A stretch of DNA of 64,000 bases from Rhodanobacter glycinis (GCF_006438785.1 NZ_RCZB01000003.1:62001-126000), one strand, 5' to 3'. Shown: positions 8,820 to 18,286, numbered from the stretch's first letter. The notes: a model not told the origin generated them from the sequence alone. Numbers and translations: made by a program.

Positions 8820-9931
8820 ACGCGTCCGCCACAGCCTCCCCGGCACAGCCGCCGTGGCGATTGCGCGGACGCGTGCGGCAATGGATGCAGCGCCTGCACC
8901 TGTGGCTGGGGCTGAGCGTCGGCCTGGCGTATGCGCTGATCGCGCTGAGCGGCAGCGTGCTGGCGTTCCAGCAACCGTGGCTGCGTGCCGCCTATCCGCA
9001 ACTCGCCGCGCATGCCCTGCCCGATGCCACGCAACGCGCGGCAGTGCTGACGCGCATCGCCGACGAGTGGCAGCCGCGCGGCCTGCGCGCGGCGGACCTG
9101 CCGCTGGCCGGCCTGCCGGCGTGGCAGCTGTATTTCAAGGATGGCACGCGGCGCTACCTGGATCCGGCCGAAGGCAGCCTGTTGCTGACCCGCTCGCGCA
9201 ACGGCGACACCTTGCAGTTCCTGCACTACTGGCATACCCACCTGCTGGCCGGCAAAAGCGGCGAGCATGTGCTGGGCGTGATCGGCTGGCTGGCGCTGTT
9301 CCTGCTGGTATCCGGCCCGCTACTGTGGTGGCCGGGGCGGCGCCACCTGCTCGCCAGCCTGCGCCCGCACGCGCAGCCGCCGACCCGGCGCTGGGCCAGC
9401 TGGCATCGCGGCGCCGGCATCCTCAGCCTGCCGCTGCTGGTGCTGGTGAGCCTGACCGGTACCTTGATGATCTACGGCGCCGGCACCGCACAGGTGCTGC
9501 GCAGTGCGTTTGGCGACCCGTCGAAAACAACCGCGCCGCCAGCGCTGGCCGCACGCGCCGCGCCGATCGACTGGAACGCCGTACTGATAGCCGCGCAACG
9601 GGCCATGCCGGGCGCGGCGCTGCACCGGGTGACGCTGCCGACCGCACGCAATGCACAGGTCGTGATCCGCGCGCAGGCGCGTGGCGAATGGCATCCGGTG
9701 GGGCGCAGCACGATCTGGCTGGATCCGTACACGGCGAGCGCGCTGGCCAGCGATGATGCCACCCGCGACGGCACCGGCACGCGCATCAACGATGCGATCT
9801 ATCCGCTGCACGCCGGCCGCGTCGGCGGCTGGGCATGGCAGCTGGCGGTGGCGCTTGCCGGGCTGTTGCCGCTGTTCTTCTTGGTGACCGGGTTCCTGTT
9901 CTGGCGCGCACGCACGCGCCGGCGCAACTGA
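8816..9931 (+). CDS. PepSY-associated inner-membrane protein (siderophore reductase-like)
   Basis: 371 residues if the TTG at 8816 is used. That TTG overlaps the receptor stop TGA (8817-8819), typical of translational coupling; GTG 8873 or ATG 8885 are alternatives. Four membrane segments are visible at about 30-50 (LHLWLGLSVGLAYALIALSG), 150-170, 190-215 (WHRGAGILSLPLLVLVSLTG) and 340-365. Conserved histidines sit at membrane edges (RLHLW, HYWHTHLL, SWHRG, PLHAG), the pattern of PepSY_TM proteins. Some family members beside TonB receptors reduce ferric siderophores at the inner membrane. Shared Fur control with the receptor supports a role in iron release or uptake. Confidence 0.85.
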   Translation: MNASATASPAQPPWRLRGRVRQWMQRLHLWLGLSVGLAYALIALSGSVLAFQQPWLRAAYPQLAAHALPDATQRAAVLTRIADEWQPRGLRAADLPLAGLPAWQLYFKDGTRRYLDPAEGSLLLTRSRNGDTLQFLHYWHTHLLAGKSGEHVLGVIGWLALFLLVSGPLLWWPGRRHLLASLRPHAQPPTRRWASWHRGAGILSLPLLVLVSLTGTLMIYGAGTAQVLRSAFGDPSKTTAPPALAARAAPIDWNAVLIAAQRAMPGAALHRVTLPTARNAQVVIRAQARGEWHPVGRSTIWLDPYTASALASDDATRDGTGTRINDAIYPLHAGRVGGWAWQLAVALAGLLPLFFLVTGFLFWRARTRRRN

Positions 9932-9991
9932 TCGCGAGCGCGCGCCGCGCACCGCCGGCAGGGCAATCGTGCGTGCGCGGCGGCCCGTGGC

Positions 9992-11809
9992 TCAGTGCAG
10001 CACCGTGCTGGACACCACGCGGTTTCGGCCAAACGATTTGGCCGAGTACAGCGCCGCGTCGGCGGCCTTCATCCAGCTGCTGAGGTCGTGGCACTGGCTG
10101 CCGTCGAACAGGGCCACGCCGATGCTCACCGTGATGTGGTCCAGCAGCACCGTGGCCGGCAGGGGCAGCGCGGCCACGCCCGCGCGCAAGGTTTCGGCCA
10201 GGCGCAGACCGGCCTCGGCGCCCAGCCTGGGGCACAGCACCGCGAACTCCTCGCCGCCGATGCGCGCCACGTGACCCGTCGCGGCCACGGCACGGTTCAG
10301 GTATCCGGTAACCAGCGACAGCACCCGATCGCCTTGCGGATGGCCGGCGCTGTCGTTGACCTGCTTGAAGTGATCGAAGTCGATCAGCATCAGTACGTGC
10401 GGTTGACGCGATGCGTGACCGTCACCCAGCAGGGCCATCGCGCGCTGCATGAAGGCACGACGATTTTCGATGCCGGTCAGCGGATCGCGCAGGGTCTGGA
10501 TGCGCAGCTCCGCCGCATGGCGGCGCTGGGCGCGCAGCAGCAGGTACAGCAGGCCGACGATCAGGATCAGCGCCACGCTCACGCCCTTGACGACCATGCC
10601 GATCAAGGCCTGGTGCTGTTGCGCCTCGGTGCGCTCGGCGGCTTGTGCGCGGGCGGTCTTGAGCGCCAGATCCTGCAGCCGGTTCTGGTGCTCCAGCGTC
10701 CGGATGCGCAGCTCCCTCTCGCGGCCGGCATAGCGGGTTTCCAGCGCCGCCTCGTCCGCACGCAGCGCCTTGGCATTGTGCTCGCCCAGCAGGCGGATCG
10801 CTTCGCGCGCGTCGACCAGCGCCTGCGCGGAATGACCGGCCCGCTCGTTCATCTGGCTGCGCCGCGCCAGCAGGTCCGGCAGCAGGCCGTCCATGCCGGC
10901 GGCGCGGGCGTCGGTGACGGCGATGCTGATGGTAGACAGCGCCAGCGCCGGCTGGCCGAGGGCGGCGTAGTCGGTGGCGATGTTGGCGCGCGAGACCAGC
11001 GCGTCGCTGACCCGGCCGGTGGCCAGCTCCTGCGCCAGCGGGGTCTGCGACAGCGCCAGCGCCTCGCGGACGCGACCGGTTTTCAGGTACATGCGCGCCA
11101 TGTTGTCGCCGACCATCACCACCAGCTGGTCCATGCCGATGCTGGCGAAGTGCTGGCGCGAACGCTGGTAGAGCTCGATCGCGTTCTCCGCCTGGTCCAG
11201 GTTGGCGAAGTTGATGCCCTGGTCGTTCTCGGCCTGGGCCAGGCCCCAGGTGTCGCCCAGTTCGCGATAGGCGTCCTGCGCCTTCTCGCACAGCGACAGC
11301 GCGCTGCGCGCCTTGTCGCTCATGGCATAGGCATCGCACAGGTTGTAACTGGCCCAGGCGCGCACGACGGGGTTGCTATCGTTCTGCACTTTCGCGGCCG
11401 CGCGCAGGGCCTCGCTGATGCCGTCGCCGATGCCGGTGGCGATCAGCTGGCGCGAACGCAGGAAGCCGGCCGATGCCGCCGCCAGGGAGAAGTGCTGCGC
11501 GCTTGCCAGGCTGTCCAGCCGCAGCACGGCCTCGGTCAGCGCGGTGTCGTCGTTGACGTTGACCGCGGCGGTGCCCATCAGCCACAGCAGGTCGCGTTCT
11601 CGCGCGGACGACGCGCTGTCGCCCAGGTGATCGAGCTGCTGGCGCATGTCCGCGATCAGGCCGCGCGGATCGGACTCGGTGCGATAACGCAGTGCATCGC
11701 GCTCGGGTACGACAACGCGTGCGTGCCCTGGCAGCGCCAGCAGGCACAAACAGATCAGCAGCATGCCCCGCATGGCGGCCATCCCCTGGCGTGCACGAAC
11801 ATCTGCCAT
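9992..11809 (-). CDS. Membrane diguanylate cyclase with TPR-like sensor region (GGEEF)
   Basis: 605 residues from ATG 11809; ATG 11782 gives 596 and either leaves a signal peptide (MRGMLLICLCLLALPGHA). A helical-repeat, TPR-like periplasmic region spans about 60-380, then a coiled coil, one membrane segment (VVKGVSVALILIVGLLYLLL) and a C-terminal GGDEF domain. The active site reads GGEEF at about 518-522, so it should make cyclic di-GMP. The RxxD inhibitory site expected upstream is absent (the sequence there is NRAVAATGHV), so product inhibition by that route is unlikely. It is divergent from dusB, with 81 bases between the starts. The signal sensed is unknown. Confidence 0.88.
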   Translation of the reverse strand: MADVRARQGMAAMRGMLLICLCLLALPGHARVVVPERDALRYRTESDPRGLIADMRQQLDHLGDSASSARERDLLWLMGTAAVNVNDDTALTEAVLRLDSLASAQHFSLAAASAGFLRSRQLIATGIGDGISEALRAAAKVQNDSNPVVRAWASYNLCDAYAMSDKARSALSLCEKAQDAYRELGDTWGLAQAENDQGINFANLDQAENAIELYQRSRQHFASIGMDQLVVMVGDNMARMYLKTGRVREALALSQTPLAQELATGRVSDALVSRANIATDYAALGQPALALSTISIAVTDARAAGMDGLLPDLLARRSQMNERAGHSAQALVDAREAIRLLGEHNAKALRADEAALETRYAGRERELRIRTLEHQNRLQDLALKTARAQAAERTEAQQHQALIGMVVKGVSVALILIVGLLYLLLRAQRRHAAELRIQTLRDPLTGIENRRAFMQRAMALLGDGHASRQPHVLMLIDFDHFKQVNDSAGHPQGDRVLSLVTGYLNRAVAATGHVARIGGEEFAVLCPRLGAEAGLRLAETLRAGVAALPLPATVLLDHITVSIGVALFDGSQCHDLSSWMKAADAALYSAKSFGRNRVVSSTVLH

Positions 11810-11890
11810 TCTGCGGCATGCCGCGGGGCAAGCAAAGACCCGCCGCCGCGCACGGCATCGCCGCCCGGGTGCTGCCGTTACAATGGCCGG

Positions 11891-12877
11891 ATGCGCATCG
11901 GCCCCTACCTGATCGACCCGCCCGTGGTGCTGGCCCCGATGGCCGGCGTCACCGACAAGCCGTTCCGCCTGCTGTGCAAGCGGCTGGGCGCGGGCCTGGC
12001 CGTGTCGGAAATGACCAACGCCGATCCGCGGCTGTGGCATACGCGCAAGTCGCTGCAGCGGATGGATCATGACGGCGAGCCCGAGCCGGTCAGCGTGCAG
12101 ATTGCCGGCTACGACCCGGCGATGCTGGCCGAAGCCGCGCGCTTCAACGTGGCCAACGGCGCGCAGATCATCGACGTCAACATGGGCTGCCCGGCCAAGA
12201 AAGTGTGCAACGTGTGGTCCGGCTCCGCCCTGCTGCAGGACGAACCCTTGGTGGCGCGCATCGTCAAGGCGGTGGTCGACGCGGTGGACGTGCCGGTGAC
12301 GCTGAAGATCCGCACCGGCTGGAATCGAGACAATCGCAACGCCCTCAACATCGCCCGCATCGCCGAGGATTGCGGCATCGCCGCGCTGGCGGTGCACGGG
12401 CGCACCCGCGCCGACAAGTACGAAGGCGACGCCGAGTACGACACCATCACCGCGGTGAAAGCCGCCGTACGCATTCCGGTGCTGGCCAACGGCGACGTGA
12501 ACACGCCGCAGCAGGCGCGCCACGTGCTCGACGTCACCGGTGCCGACGCGCTGATGATCGGCCGCGGCGCGCAGGGGCGGCCGTGGATCTTTCGCGAGAT
12601 CGCGCACTTCCTGACCACCGGCGAACTGCTGCCCGAGCCGGCGCCGGCCGAAGTCGCCACGATCCTGCTCGGCCATCTCGAACAGCTCTACGCGTTCTAT
12701 GGCGAACAGGCCGGCGTGCGCATCGCGCGCAAGCACCTGGGCTGGTACGCGAAGGACCGCCCGGAGAACGCGGCGTTCCGGCAGGTGGTCAACCGCGCCG
12801 AATCGGCCAGCGAGCAGCTGCGCCTGACCGGCGACTACTTCGCCGCACTCGCCGCCGGCGAACGCCTGGCTGCCTGA
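11891..12877 (+). CDS. dusB: tRNA-dihydrouridine synthase B
   Basis: 328 residues, a flavin TIM barrel. Visible signatures are VLAPMAGVTDKPFR near the N-terminus, the catalytic Cys100 in NMGCPAKKVC, KIRTGW, the histidine motif AVHGRTR and the FMN phosphate site IGRGAQGRPW. The enzyme reduces specific uridines in the tRNA D-loop. In many gammaproteobacteria dusB is followed by fis; here it is followed by the metE leader instead. A GC-rich hairpin (arms 12893-12900 and 12907-12914) lies 15 bases after the stop and may end the transcript, although it lacks a T-run. Confidence 0.93.
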   Translation: MRIGPYLIDPPVVLAPMAGVTDKPFRLLCKRLGAGLAVSEMTNADPRLWHTRKSLQRMDHDGEPEPVSVQIAGYDPAMLAEAARFNVANGAQIIDVNMGCPAKKVCNVWSGSALLQDEPLVARIVKAVVDAVDVPVTLKIRTGWNRDNRNALNIARIAEDCGIAALAVHGRTRADKYEGDAEYDTITAVKAAVRIPVLANGDVNTPQQARHVLDVTGADALMIGRGAQGRPWIFREIAHFLTTGELLPEPAPAEVATILLGHLEQLYAFYGEQAGVRIARKHLGWYAKDRPENAAFRQVVNRAESASEQLRLTGDYFAALAAGERLAA

Positions 12878-12953
12878 GCGATCCTTGTCGAGCGTGACGG
12901 CTCCGCCCGTCACGTGCACGTCGTTACGCACCCATCGCATCGCCAGGCGTCAT

Positions 12954-12982
12954 TTGACTTTGGACGTCCATACGTCTAATTT
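12954..12982 (+). promoter_or_regulatory. Candidate metE promoter with internal palindrome
   Basis: TTGACT (12954-12959) and TAATTT (12977-12982) are 17 bases apart; TCTAAT (12975-12980) is an alternative -10. Between them lies a perfect inverted repeat, GACGT-CCAT-ACGTC (12963-12976), in operator position. It drives toward the cobalamin riboswitch that starts directly downstream. Inferred from consensus only. Confidence 0.5.
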
Positions 12983-12989
12983 CGAAACG

Positions 12990-13168
12990 CTGATGGTAGT
13001 CATCCCGATGCATATCGGGTAGTGACCTCAAGGGAAGCCGGTGCGAATCCGGCGCTGCCCCGCAGCGGTATGTGGAAACGACCTCCGTCACAGGCACTGG
13101 ACCCGACACGTCCGGGAAGCGACGGACAGTAGGCCGCGCAATACGTCCACGAGCCCGAATACCTGCCT
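12990..13168 (+). promoter_or_regulatory. Cobalamin riboswitch
   Basis: The conserved core is clear: AGGGAAGCCGGTGCGAATCC (13031-13050), then GCTGCCCCGCAGCGG, then GGCACTGGACC (the B12 box region near 13094), GACGGACAGTAGG and finally ACGAGCCCGAATACCTGCC. This is the order of elements in the AdoCbl-sensing riboswitch class. It controls the B12-independent methionine synthase gene metE downstream, the standard arrangement in which B12 shuts off the B12-independent enzyme. About 210 bases between its 3' end and the metE start can hold the expression platform. Confidence 0.93.
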
Positions 13169-13381
13169 CAGCCTGAAGCGCACGAATGCGCTTCTGCCCG
13201 ACCTGGCGTTTCCGCGGGGGAACACCGGAGCCCGTGCGCTGCCGCCCTTCGTGGCCGTGGCGATGGCTTCGCGTCTCCCCGCGTCGACACCGGTTCGCCC
13301 GCGGGGGCGAAGGTCAACGGCGCGGCAGTCATGTCGTCCACCCTTCGTTCCTCTTTGCCCATCATTGCAGGAGGAATTTCC

Positions 13382-15673
13382 ATGTCACTCGTTACTTTTT
13401 CAGGCTTTCCACGCATCGGCCTAAAGCGCGAACTCAAGCGCGCGCTCGAATCCCACTGGCGCGGCGCCATCGGCGGCGAAACCCTGCTCGACACCGCCCG
13501 CCTGCTGCGCGCACGGCACTGGCGGCTGGCGGTCGATGCCGGCGCCGATGTCGTGCCCTGCAACGATTTCAGCCTGTACGACCAGGTGCTGGACACCGCC
13601 GTGCTGTTCGACGCCATTCCGGCGCGCTATCGACCGGTGTTTTCCGGCAGTGCGCTGGACGGCTATTTCGCGATGGCACGCGGCCACAAGCGCGACGGCC
13701 ACGACCTGCATGCGCTGGAGATGACCAAGTGGTTCGACACCAACTACCACTACCTGGTGCCGGAACTGGAGGCCGGCCAGCGCTTCGCGCTCGCCTGCGA
13801 CAAGCCGCTGGCCGAATTCATCGAGGCGCGTGAACTCGGCCACCGGGCACGCCCGGTGCTGTTGGGGCCGGTGTCGTTCCTGCTGTTGTCAAAGACGGTG
13901 GATGGCAGTGACCGCCTCGCCCTGCTCGACGCTTTGTTGCCGCCTTACGTCGAGCTGCTGGGACAACTGGCCGATGCCGGTGCCGACTGGGTTCAACTGG
14001 ACGAGCCCTGTCTCGTGCTGGACCTGGACAATGACGACCGCGCGGCGTACCGCCGCGCCTATGCGGCGCTTGCTGCGGCGCGCACGCCGCGCCTGCTGCT
14101 GGCCAGCTATTTCGGCGCGCTGGGCGACAACCTGGCGCTGGCCGTCTCGCTGCCGGTGGACGGGCTGCATGTCGACCTGGTGCGCGCATCGGAACAGCTC
14201 GATGCCGTGCTGGATGCGCTGCCGGCCAGCTTCATCCTGAGTGCCGGCGTGGTCGACGGCCGCAACATCTGGCGCAGCCGCCCCGAACGCGTGCTGCCGC
14301 TGCTGCGCAAGGCACAGGCATGCCTCGGCGACGAGCGCCTGTGGCTGGCGCCGTCATGCTCCCTGCAGCACGTGCCGATCGATCTCGAGGCGGAAACCGC
14401 ACTCGATCCGAGGCGCCGCGCGCCGATGGCGTTCGCGCGGCAGAAGCTGGAGGAACTGCGCGTCTACGCCGATGCCCTCGCCGATCTGCCTGAGGCCCAC
14501 GCCGCGCTCGCCGCGCAACAGGCCCTGCTGGACACGCAGGCGCACGCGCCCGGCGTGGTCAATGCCGGAGTGCGCAACCGCCTACGCACGCTCAGCCCGC
14601 AGGCCACGCTGCGCCGGTCCGCCTACCCGACGCGCCGGGCGACCCAGTCCGAAACGCTGGTGTTGCCGCCGCTGCCCACCACCACCATCGGTTCCTTCCC
14701 GCAGACCGACGCACTGCGCCGCGCCCGTGCCGACCACCGCGCCGGCAAGCTCGGCGACGATGCCTACGACAGCCTGCTGAAGGCAGAGGTCGAACGCGTC
14801 GTGCGTTTCCAGGAGCACGTCGGCCTGGATGTGCTGGTGCATGGCGAGCCCGAGCGCAACGACATGGTCGAGTACTTCGGCGAGCAGCTGGACGGCTATC
14901 TGTTTACCAAACTGGGCTGGGTACAGAGCTACGGCTCGCGCTGCGTCAAGCCGCCGGTGATCTACGGCGACATCGCCCGTCCCGCACCGATGACCGTGCG
15001 CTGGTCGGGGTACGCGCAATCGCTCACCGACAAGCCGGTGAAGGGCATGCTGACCGGGCCGGTGACGATGCTGCAGTGGTCGTTCGTGCGCGACGACCTG
15101 CCCCGCGAAACCGTCTGCCGGCAGATCGCGCTGGCCCTGCGGGATGAAGTGCATGACCTGGAAGCCGCGGGCATCGGCGTGATCCAGATCGACGAACCGG
15201 CGCTGCGCGAGGGCCTGCCACTGCGCCGCGCCGACTGGCTGGCCTATCTCGCCTGGGCGGTGGAATGCTTCCGCATCGCCGCCGGCGGCGTGCGCGACGC
15301 CACGCAGATCCACACCCACATGTGCTACTCGGAGTTCAACGACATCATCGAGGCGGTGGCGGCGATGGACGCCGACGTGATCTCGATCGAAACCAGCCGT
15401 TCGCGGATGGAACTGCTCGACACCTTCGTGCGCTTCCGCTATCCCAACGGCATCGGTCCGGGTGTGTATGACATCCACTCCCCGCGTGTACCCGACGCGG
15501 CGGAAATGCTCGACCTGCTGCACAGGGCACTCGACGTGTTGCAGCCGGAACAGCTGTGGATCAATCCCGACTGCGGCCTGAAGACCCGCGGCTGGCCCGA
15601 GGTGGAGCTGGCGCTGGGCCACATGGTAGCTAGCGCGCGCCAGCTGCGCCGTGAACTTCAGCTGCCGGCGTGA
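13382..15673 (+). CDS. metE: Cobalamin-independent methionine synthase
   Basis: 763 residues, the usual full length. It transfers a methyl group from 5-methyltetrahydropteroyl-triglutamate to homocysteine. The N-terminal barrel begins with [14 protein letters not shown], and the C-terminal catalytic barrel begins near [10 protein letters not shown]. The zinc ligands align with those of the E. coli enzyme (offset +5): H646 and C648 in [10 protein letters not shown]670 in ISIE, and C731 in [12 protein letters not shown] 13382 is chosen because AGGAGG lies 7 bases upstream; a longer frame from 13331 is unneeded. Expression should fall when B12 is plentiful, through the riboswitch upstream. Confidence 0.96.
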   Translation: MSLVTFSGFPRIGLKRELKRALESHWRGAIGGETLLDTARLLRARHWRLAVDAGADVVPCNDFSLYDQVLDTAVLFDAIPARYRPVFSGSALDGYFAMARGHKRDGHDLHALEMTKWFDTNYHYLVPELEAGQRFALACDKPLAEFIEARELGHRARPVLLGPVSFLLLSKTVDGSDRLALLDALLPPYVELLGQLADAGADWVQLDEPCLVLDLDNDDRAAYRRAYAALAAARTPRLLLASYFGALGDNLALAVSLPVDGLHVDLVRASEQLDAVLDALPASFILSAGVVDGRNIWRSRPERVLPLLRKAQACLGDERLWLAPSCSLQHVPIDLEAETALDPRRRAPMAFARQKLEELRVYADALADLPEAHAALAAQQALLDTQAHAPGVVNAGVRNRLRTLSPQATLRRSAYPTRRATQSETLVLPPLPTTTIGSFPQTDALRRARADHRAGKLGDDAYDSLLKAEVERVVRFQEHVGLDVLVHGEPERNDMVEYFGEQLDGYLFTKLGWVQSYGSRCVKPPVIYGDIARPAPMTVRWSGYAQSLTDKPVKGMLTGPVTMLQWSFVRDDLPRETVCRQIALALRDEVHDLEAAGIGVIQIDEPALREGLPLRRADWLAYLAWAVECFRIAAGGVRDATQIHTHMCYSEFNDIIEAVAAMDADVISIETSRSRMELLDTFVRFRYPNGIGPGVYDIHSPRVPDAAEMLDLLHRALDVLQPEQLWINPDCGLKTRGWPEVELALGHMVASARQLRRELQLPA

Positions 15674-15679
15674 TCAGAG

Positions 15680-15712
15680 GCGCCCCTTCTGCAGCGATAG
15701 CGGGAGGGGCGC
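15680..15712 (+). terminator. Hairpin after metE
   Basis: Arms GCGCCCCT (15680-15687) and AGGGGCGC (15705-15712) form an 8-base-pair stem right after the metE stop. There is no T-run, so it may be a weak or factor-assisted terminator, or part of the metK leader. Confidence 0.4.
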
Positions 15713-15872
15713 ACCGGCAACCCCGGCCGGCCGCGCGCTTGCCAGCCGGCACAACGAAACTGAACAGCCGTCCAAACGGCTGAACATGCGCCGAACCCGG
15801 TGGACACCCGAAACACTCCGGGCTGCAAAATCGGACCCGGCCATGTATCATGCCCGACTTCATTTATCTTTC

Positions 15873-15895
15873 TATCCGTACAAAGGGATATATAC
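15873..15895 (+). promoter_or_regulatory. Candidate operator in the metK leader
   Basis: Inverted repeat TATCC (15873-15877) and GGATA (15886-15890), extended by GATATATAC (15887-15895), just before the metK start. The same GATATATAC 9-mer occurs within a related TATATC/GATATA inverted repeat before metF (44408-44440). I take it as a possible site for a shared methionine-cycle repressor; this is an inference. Confidence 0.4.
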
Positions 15896-15899
15896 CGCG

Positions 15900-17099
15900 A
15901 TGTCCAACTACCTGTTCACGTCCGAATCGGTCTCCGAAGGCCATCCGGATAAAGTCGCCGACCAGATCTCCGATGCCGTGCTCGACGCGATCCTCGCGCA
16001 GGATCCGCGCGCCCGCGTCGCCTGCGAAACCATGGTCAAGACTGGCGTGGCGATCGTCGCCGGCGAAGTCACCACGAGTGCGTGGATCGACCTGGAGGCG
16101 CTGACCCGCAAGGTGATCGTCGACATCGGCTACAACTCCAGCGAAGTCGGTTTCGACGGCGAGACCTGCGGCGTGCTGAACCTGATCGGCAAGCAGTCGC
16201 CGGACATCAACCAGGGCGTGGACCGCAAGAACCCGGAAGACCAGGGCGCGGGCGACCAGGGCCTGATGTTCGGTTACGCGACGAACGAGACGAAGGACAT
16301 GATGCCGGCGGCGATCTACTACTCGCACCGCCTGGTCGAGCAGCAGGCCAAGGTGCGCAAGAAGAAGAACTCGCCGCTGCCGTGGCTGCGCCCCGATGCC
16401 AAAAGCCAGGTCACCCTGCGCTACGAGCACGGCGTCGCCACCGCGATCGACGCCGTGGTGCTGTCGACCCAGCATGATCCGGACGTCAAGCAGAAAGACC
16501 TGATCGAAGCCGTGCGCGAATACATCCTCAAGCCGGTGCTGCCGGCCAAGTGGCTGCACAAGGGCACCAAGTTCCACATCAATCCGACCGGCAAGTTCGT
16601 GATCGGCGGGCCGGTGGGCGACTGCGGCCTGACCGGCCGCAAGATCATCGTCGACACCTACGGCGGCTGGGCCCGTCACGGCGGCGGTGCGTTCTCGGGC
16701 AAGGATCCGTCGAAAGTCGATCGTTCGGCCGCCTACGCCGCGCGCTACGTGGCCAAGAACATCGTGGCCGCCGGCATCGCCGACCGCTGCGAAGTGCAGG
16801 TGAGCTACGCGATCGGCGTGGCGCACCCCACCTCGATCTCGGTCACCACGTTCGGCACCGGCAAGATCAGCGACGACAAGATCGAGAAGCTGATCCGCAA
16901 GCATTTCGACCTGCGCCCGTACGGCATCCTCAAGATGCTCGACCTGATCCACCCGATGTACCAGCAGACCGCCAGCTACGGCCACTTCGGCCGTACCCCG
17001 CAGAAGGTCAAGGACGCCAACGGCAACACCTACACCACGTTCTCGTGGGAGCAGACCGACCGCGCCGAGGCGCTGCGCAAGGATGCCGGGCTGAAGTAA
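15900..17099 (+). CDS. metK: S-adenosylmethionine synthetase
   Basis: 399 residues. It makes SAM from methionine and ATP. The N-terminal signature [20 protein letters not shown], the central [12 protein letters not shown] and the C-terminal [27 protein letters not shown] are all present. ATG 15900 gives the conserved N-terminus [18 protein letters not shown]; a much longer in-frame extension from 15651 has no family support. The 226-base leader contains two small hairpins (one with arms CAGCCG and CGGCTG, near 15765-15782) and the GATATATAC motif. It lies downstream of metE on the same strand, forming a methionine-to-SAM unit. Confidence 0.97.
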   Translation: MSNYLFTSESVSEGHPDKVADQISDAVLDAILAQDPRARVACETMVKTGVAIVAGEVTTSAWIDLEALTRKVIVDIGYNSSEVGFDGETCGVLNLIGKQSPDINQGVDRKNPEDQGAGDQGLMFGYATNETKDMMPAAIYYSHRLVEQQAKVRKKKNSPLPWLRPDAKSQVTLRYEHGVATAIDAVVLSTQHDPDVKQKDLIEAVREYILKPVLPAKWLHKGTKFHINPTGKFVIGGPVGDCGLTGRKIIVDTYGGWARHGGGAFSGKDPSKVDRSAAYAARYVAKNIVAAGIADRCEVQVSYAIGVAHPTSISVTTFGTGKISDDKIEKLIRKHFDLRPYGILKMLDLIHPMYQQTASYGHFGRTPQKVKDANGNTYTTFSWEQTDRAEALRKDAGLK

Positions 17100-17122
17100 G
17101 CCGATCTCGCGCGCTGCAAACG

Positions 17123-17150
17123 AACGGGCCGCCTTGTGCGGCCCGTTTTT
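17123..17150 (+). terminator. Rho-independent terminator of metK
   Basis: A 10-base-pair stem with arms AACGGGCCGC (17123-17132) and GCGGCCCGTT (17138-17147), a 5-base loop, and a T-run directly after. It sits 24 bases past the metK stop and separates metK from the convergent island that follows. Confidence 0.9.
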
Positions 17151-17171
17151 CGTTGCCGTCGAATGGTTTGC

Positions 17172-18233
17172 TCAGCGGCCCTGCTCTTGGTTGGCGGATT
17201 CAAGCCAACCGCGCACGGCGAGTTCCGGCGCAAGCTTGTCGACAGCGGTCAGCCCACGCAAGGCGCGCGTCTTCCAGCCCGGCCCGCGCGACAGCAGATC
17301 GCTCCACGCTTCACGCGCCGCCCAGTCGGAACCCTGCTGGTAATACGCGAACAGCGCCGCGCTCTGGCGCAGGTCCTTGTTCGACTTTGCCGCGCGGGTT
17401 GCGCCTCGCTCACCGGCCACGATCAGTTTGTGCATGGCGTAACGCAAAGGATGCGGCACGTTGACCACTACCGCACCGTCGGTACAGAACAGCACCGCCT
17501 GCTGCACGTCCTGCAGCAGATACTCCATGAACTTCAACGGCTGCAGCGTGATCCCCAGCTGCGCATGCCGATAGGGCTTGCCGCCACGGTGTTGCGGTGT
17601 GATGAAGTCCAGCTGGAAATCCGGATCGCGCGGGCTCAGCCACGTACCACCGACCTTGCCATCCGAACTGCCCAGCGGCAAAAAGCCCATCTTCAGCGAG
17701 TCGATCGCGGCGGGTGTGTCGATCTCGATGTTCGCCGGCAGTGCAATCGCCAGCTGCTTGCCGGCATGGGCGAAATCGACGTCCTGCGTGCGCGAGGTAT
17801 CGCCCCAGCTCACGCCCAGCATGTTGCCGAACGCCAGGAACGCATGCGTGCCCACCAGCACCCCGCCCGCACGAAAGAAGCCGTAGTCCGACAGCCGACG
17901 GATTACCCGGAAATGCGGCACCAGCACCGGCGCGCAGCCCAGCGCGATGGCCGAGCGTGACAACGGTTCCAATGCCGCAGTCGGTCGACCGTCACCGTGC
18001 TGTGCGATCAACTCGCGCACCTGCGGCGAATCCGGGCCCACGTAGAACTGGCGCAGGCGACCGGACAACTCGGTGTACTGGAAATACCAGTAGACGTTTC
18101 CCTTCACCGTCTTGCTGGCAAACGAACCGCGCAGGTTGGCCACTGACCGCGCCAGCTCAAGCGCCTGCGCGGCATCCAGCAGCTGGGCATAGGCTGTTTG
18201 CGCAGACAACGAAAGCGATGTGTAGTGATTCAT
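17172..18233 (-). CDS. GSU2403-family nucleotidyltransferase-fold protein
   Basis: 353 residues. The central segment GGVLVGTHAFLAFGNMLGVSWGD, followed by TQDVDFAH, is the signature of the GSU2403 branch of the nucleotidyltransferase fold. The GT...H turn stands in for the GS motif, and DVD supplies two metal-binding acidic residues. An alpha-helical C-terminal part follows. Substrates of this branch are not established; related minimal nucleotidyltransferases occur in toxin-antitoxin and phage-defence pairs. It is the last gene of the minus-strand island, beginning 4 bases from a perfect AT-rich palindrome and showing no Shine-Dalgarno sequence. The family call is good; a function cannot be assigned. 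Confidence 0.75.
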   Translation of the reverse strand: MNHYTSLSLSAQTAYAQLLDAAQALELARSVANLRGSFASKTVKGNVYWYFQYTELSGRLRQFYVGPDSPQVRELIAQHGDGRPTAALEPLSRSAIALGCAPVLVPHFRVIRRLSDYGFFRAGGVLVGTHAFLAFGNMLGVSWGDTSRTQDVDFAHAGKQLAIALPANIEIDTPAAIDSLKMGFLPLGSSDGKVGGTWLSPRDPDFQLDFITPQHRGGKPYRHAQLGITLQPLKFMEYLLQDVQQAVLFCTDGAVVVNVPHPLRYAMHKLIVAGERGATRAAKSNKDLRQSAALFAYYQQGSDWAAREAWSDLLSRGPGWKTRALRGLTAVDKLAPELAVRGWLESANQEQGR

Positions 18234-18236
18234 GGC

Positions 18237-18271
18237 GGTTATACTAGTTTTTATCTTTACTTAGTATAACC
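18237..18271 (-). promoter_or_regulatory. Perfect AT-rich palindromic operator
   Basis: Arms GGTTATACTA (18237-18246) and TAGTATAACC (18262-18271) form a perfect 10-base inverted repeat around a 15-base AT-rich spacer. It abuts the nucleotidyltransferase start codon at 18233 and is strikingly AT-rich against the GC-rich surroundings. Its position suggests that a dimeric repressor binding here would block transcription or ribosome loading. Confidence 0.65.
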
Positions 18272-18286
18272 AGACCCGTTGGCGGA

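Noticed and set aside
9995..12877. Apparent 960-codon frame joining antisense of the GGDEF gene to dusB
   Set aside because: Only the part from ATG 11891 matches dusB; the rest is the complement of the diguanylate cyclase gene.
12962..12977. Two MetJ boxes before metE
   Set aside because: The two 8-mers match the MetJ consensus only in part (6/8 and 7/8) and MetJ is not expected in this order; reported only as a palindrome.
13041..13424. 127-codon frame over the metE leader
   Set aside because: It covers the cobalamin riboswitch and has no protein similarity; the RNA structure explains the sequence.
15674..15899. SAM riboswitch before metK
   Set aside because: The leader has small hairpins but none of the conserved cores of the SAM riboswitch classes I know.
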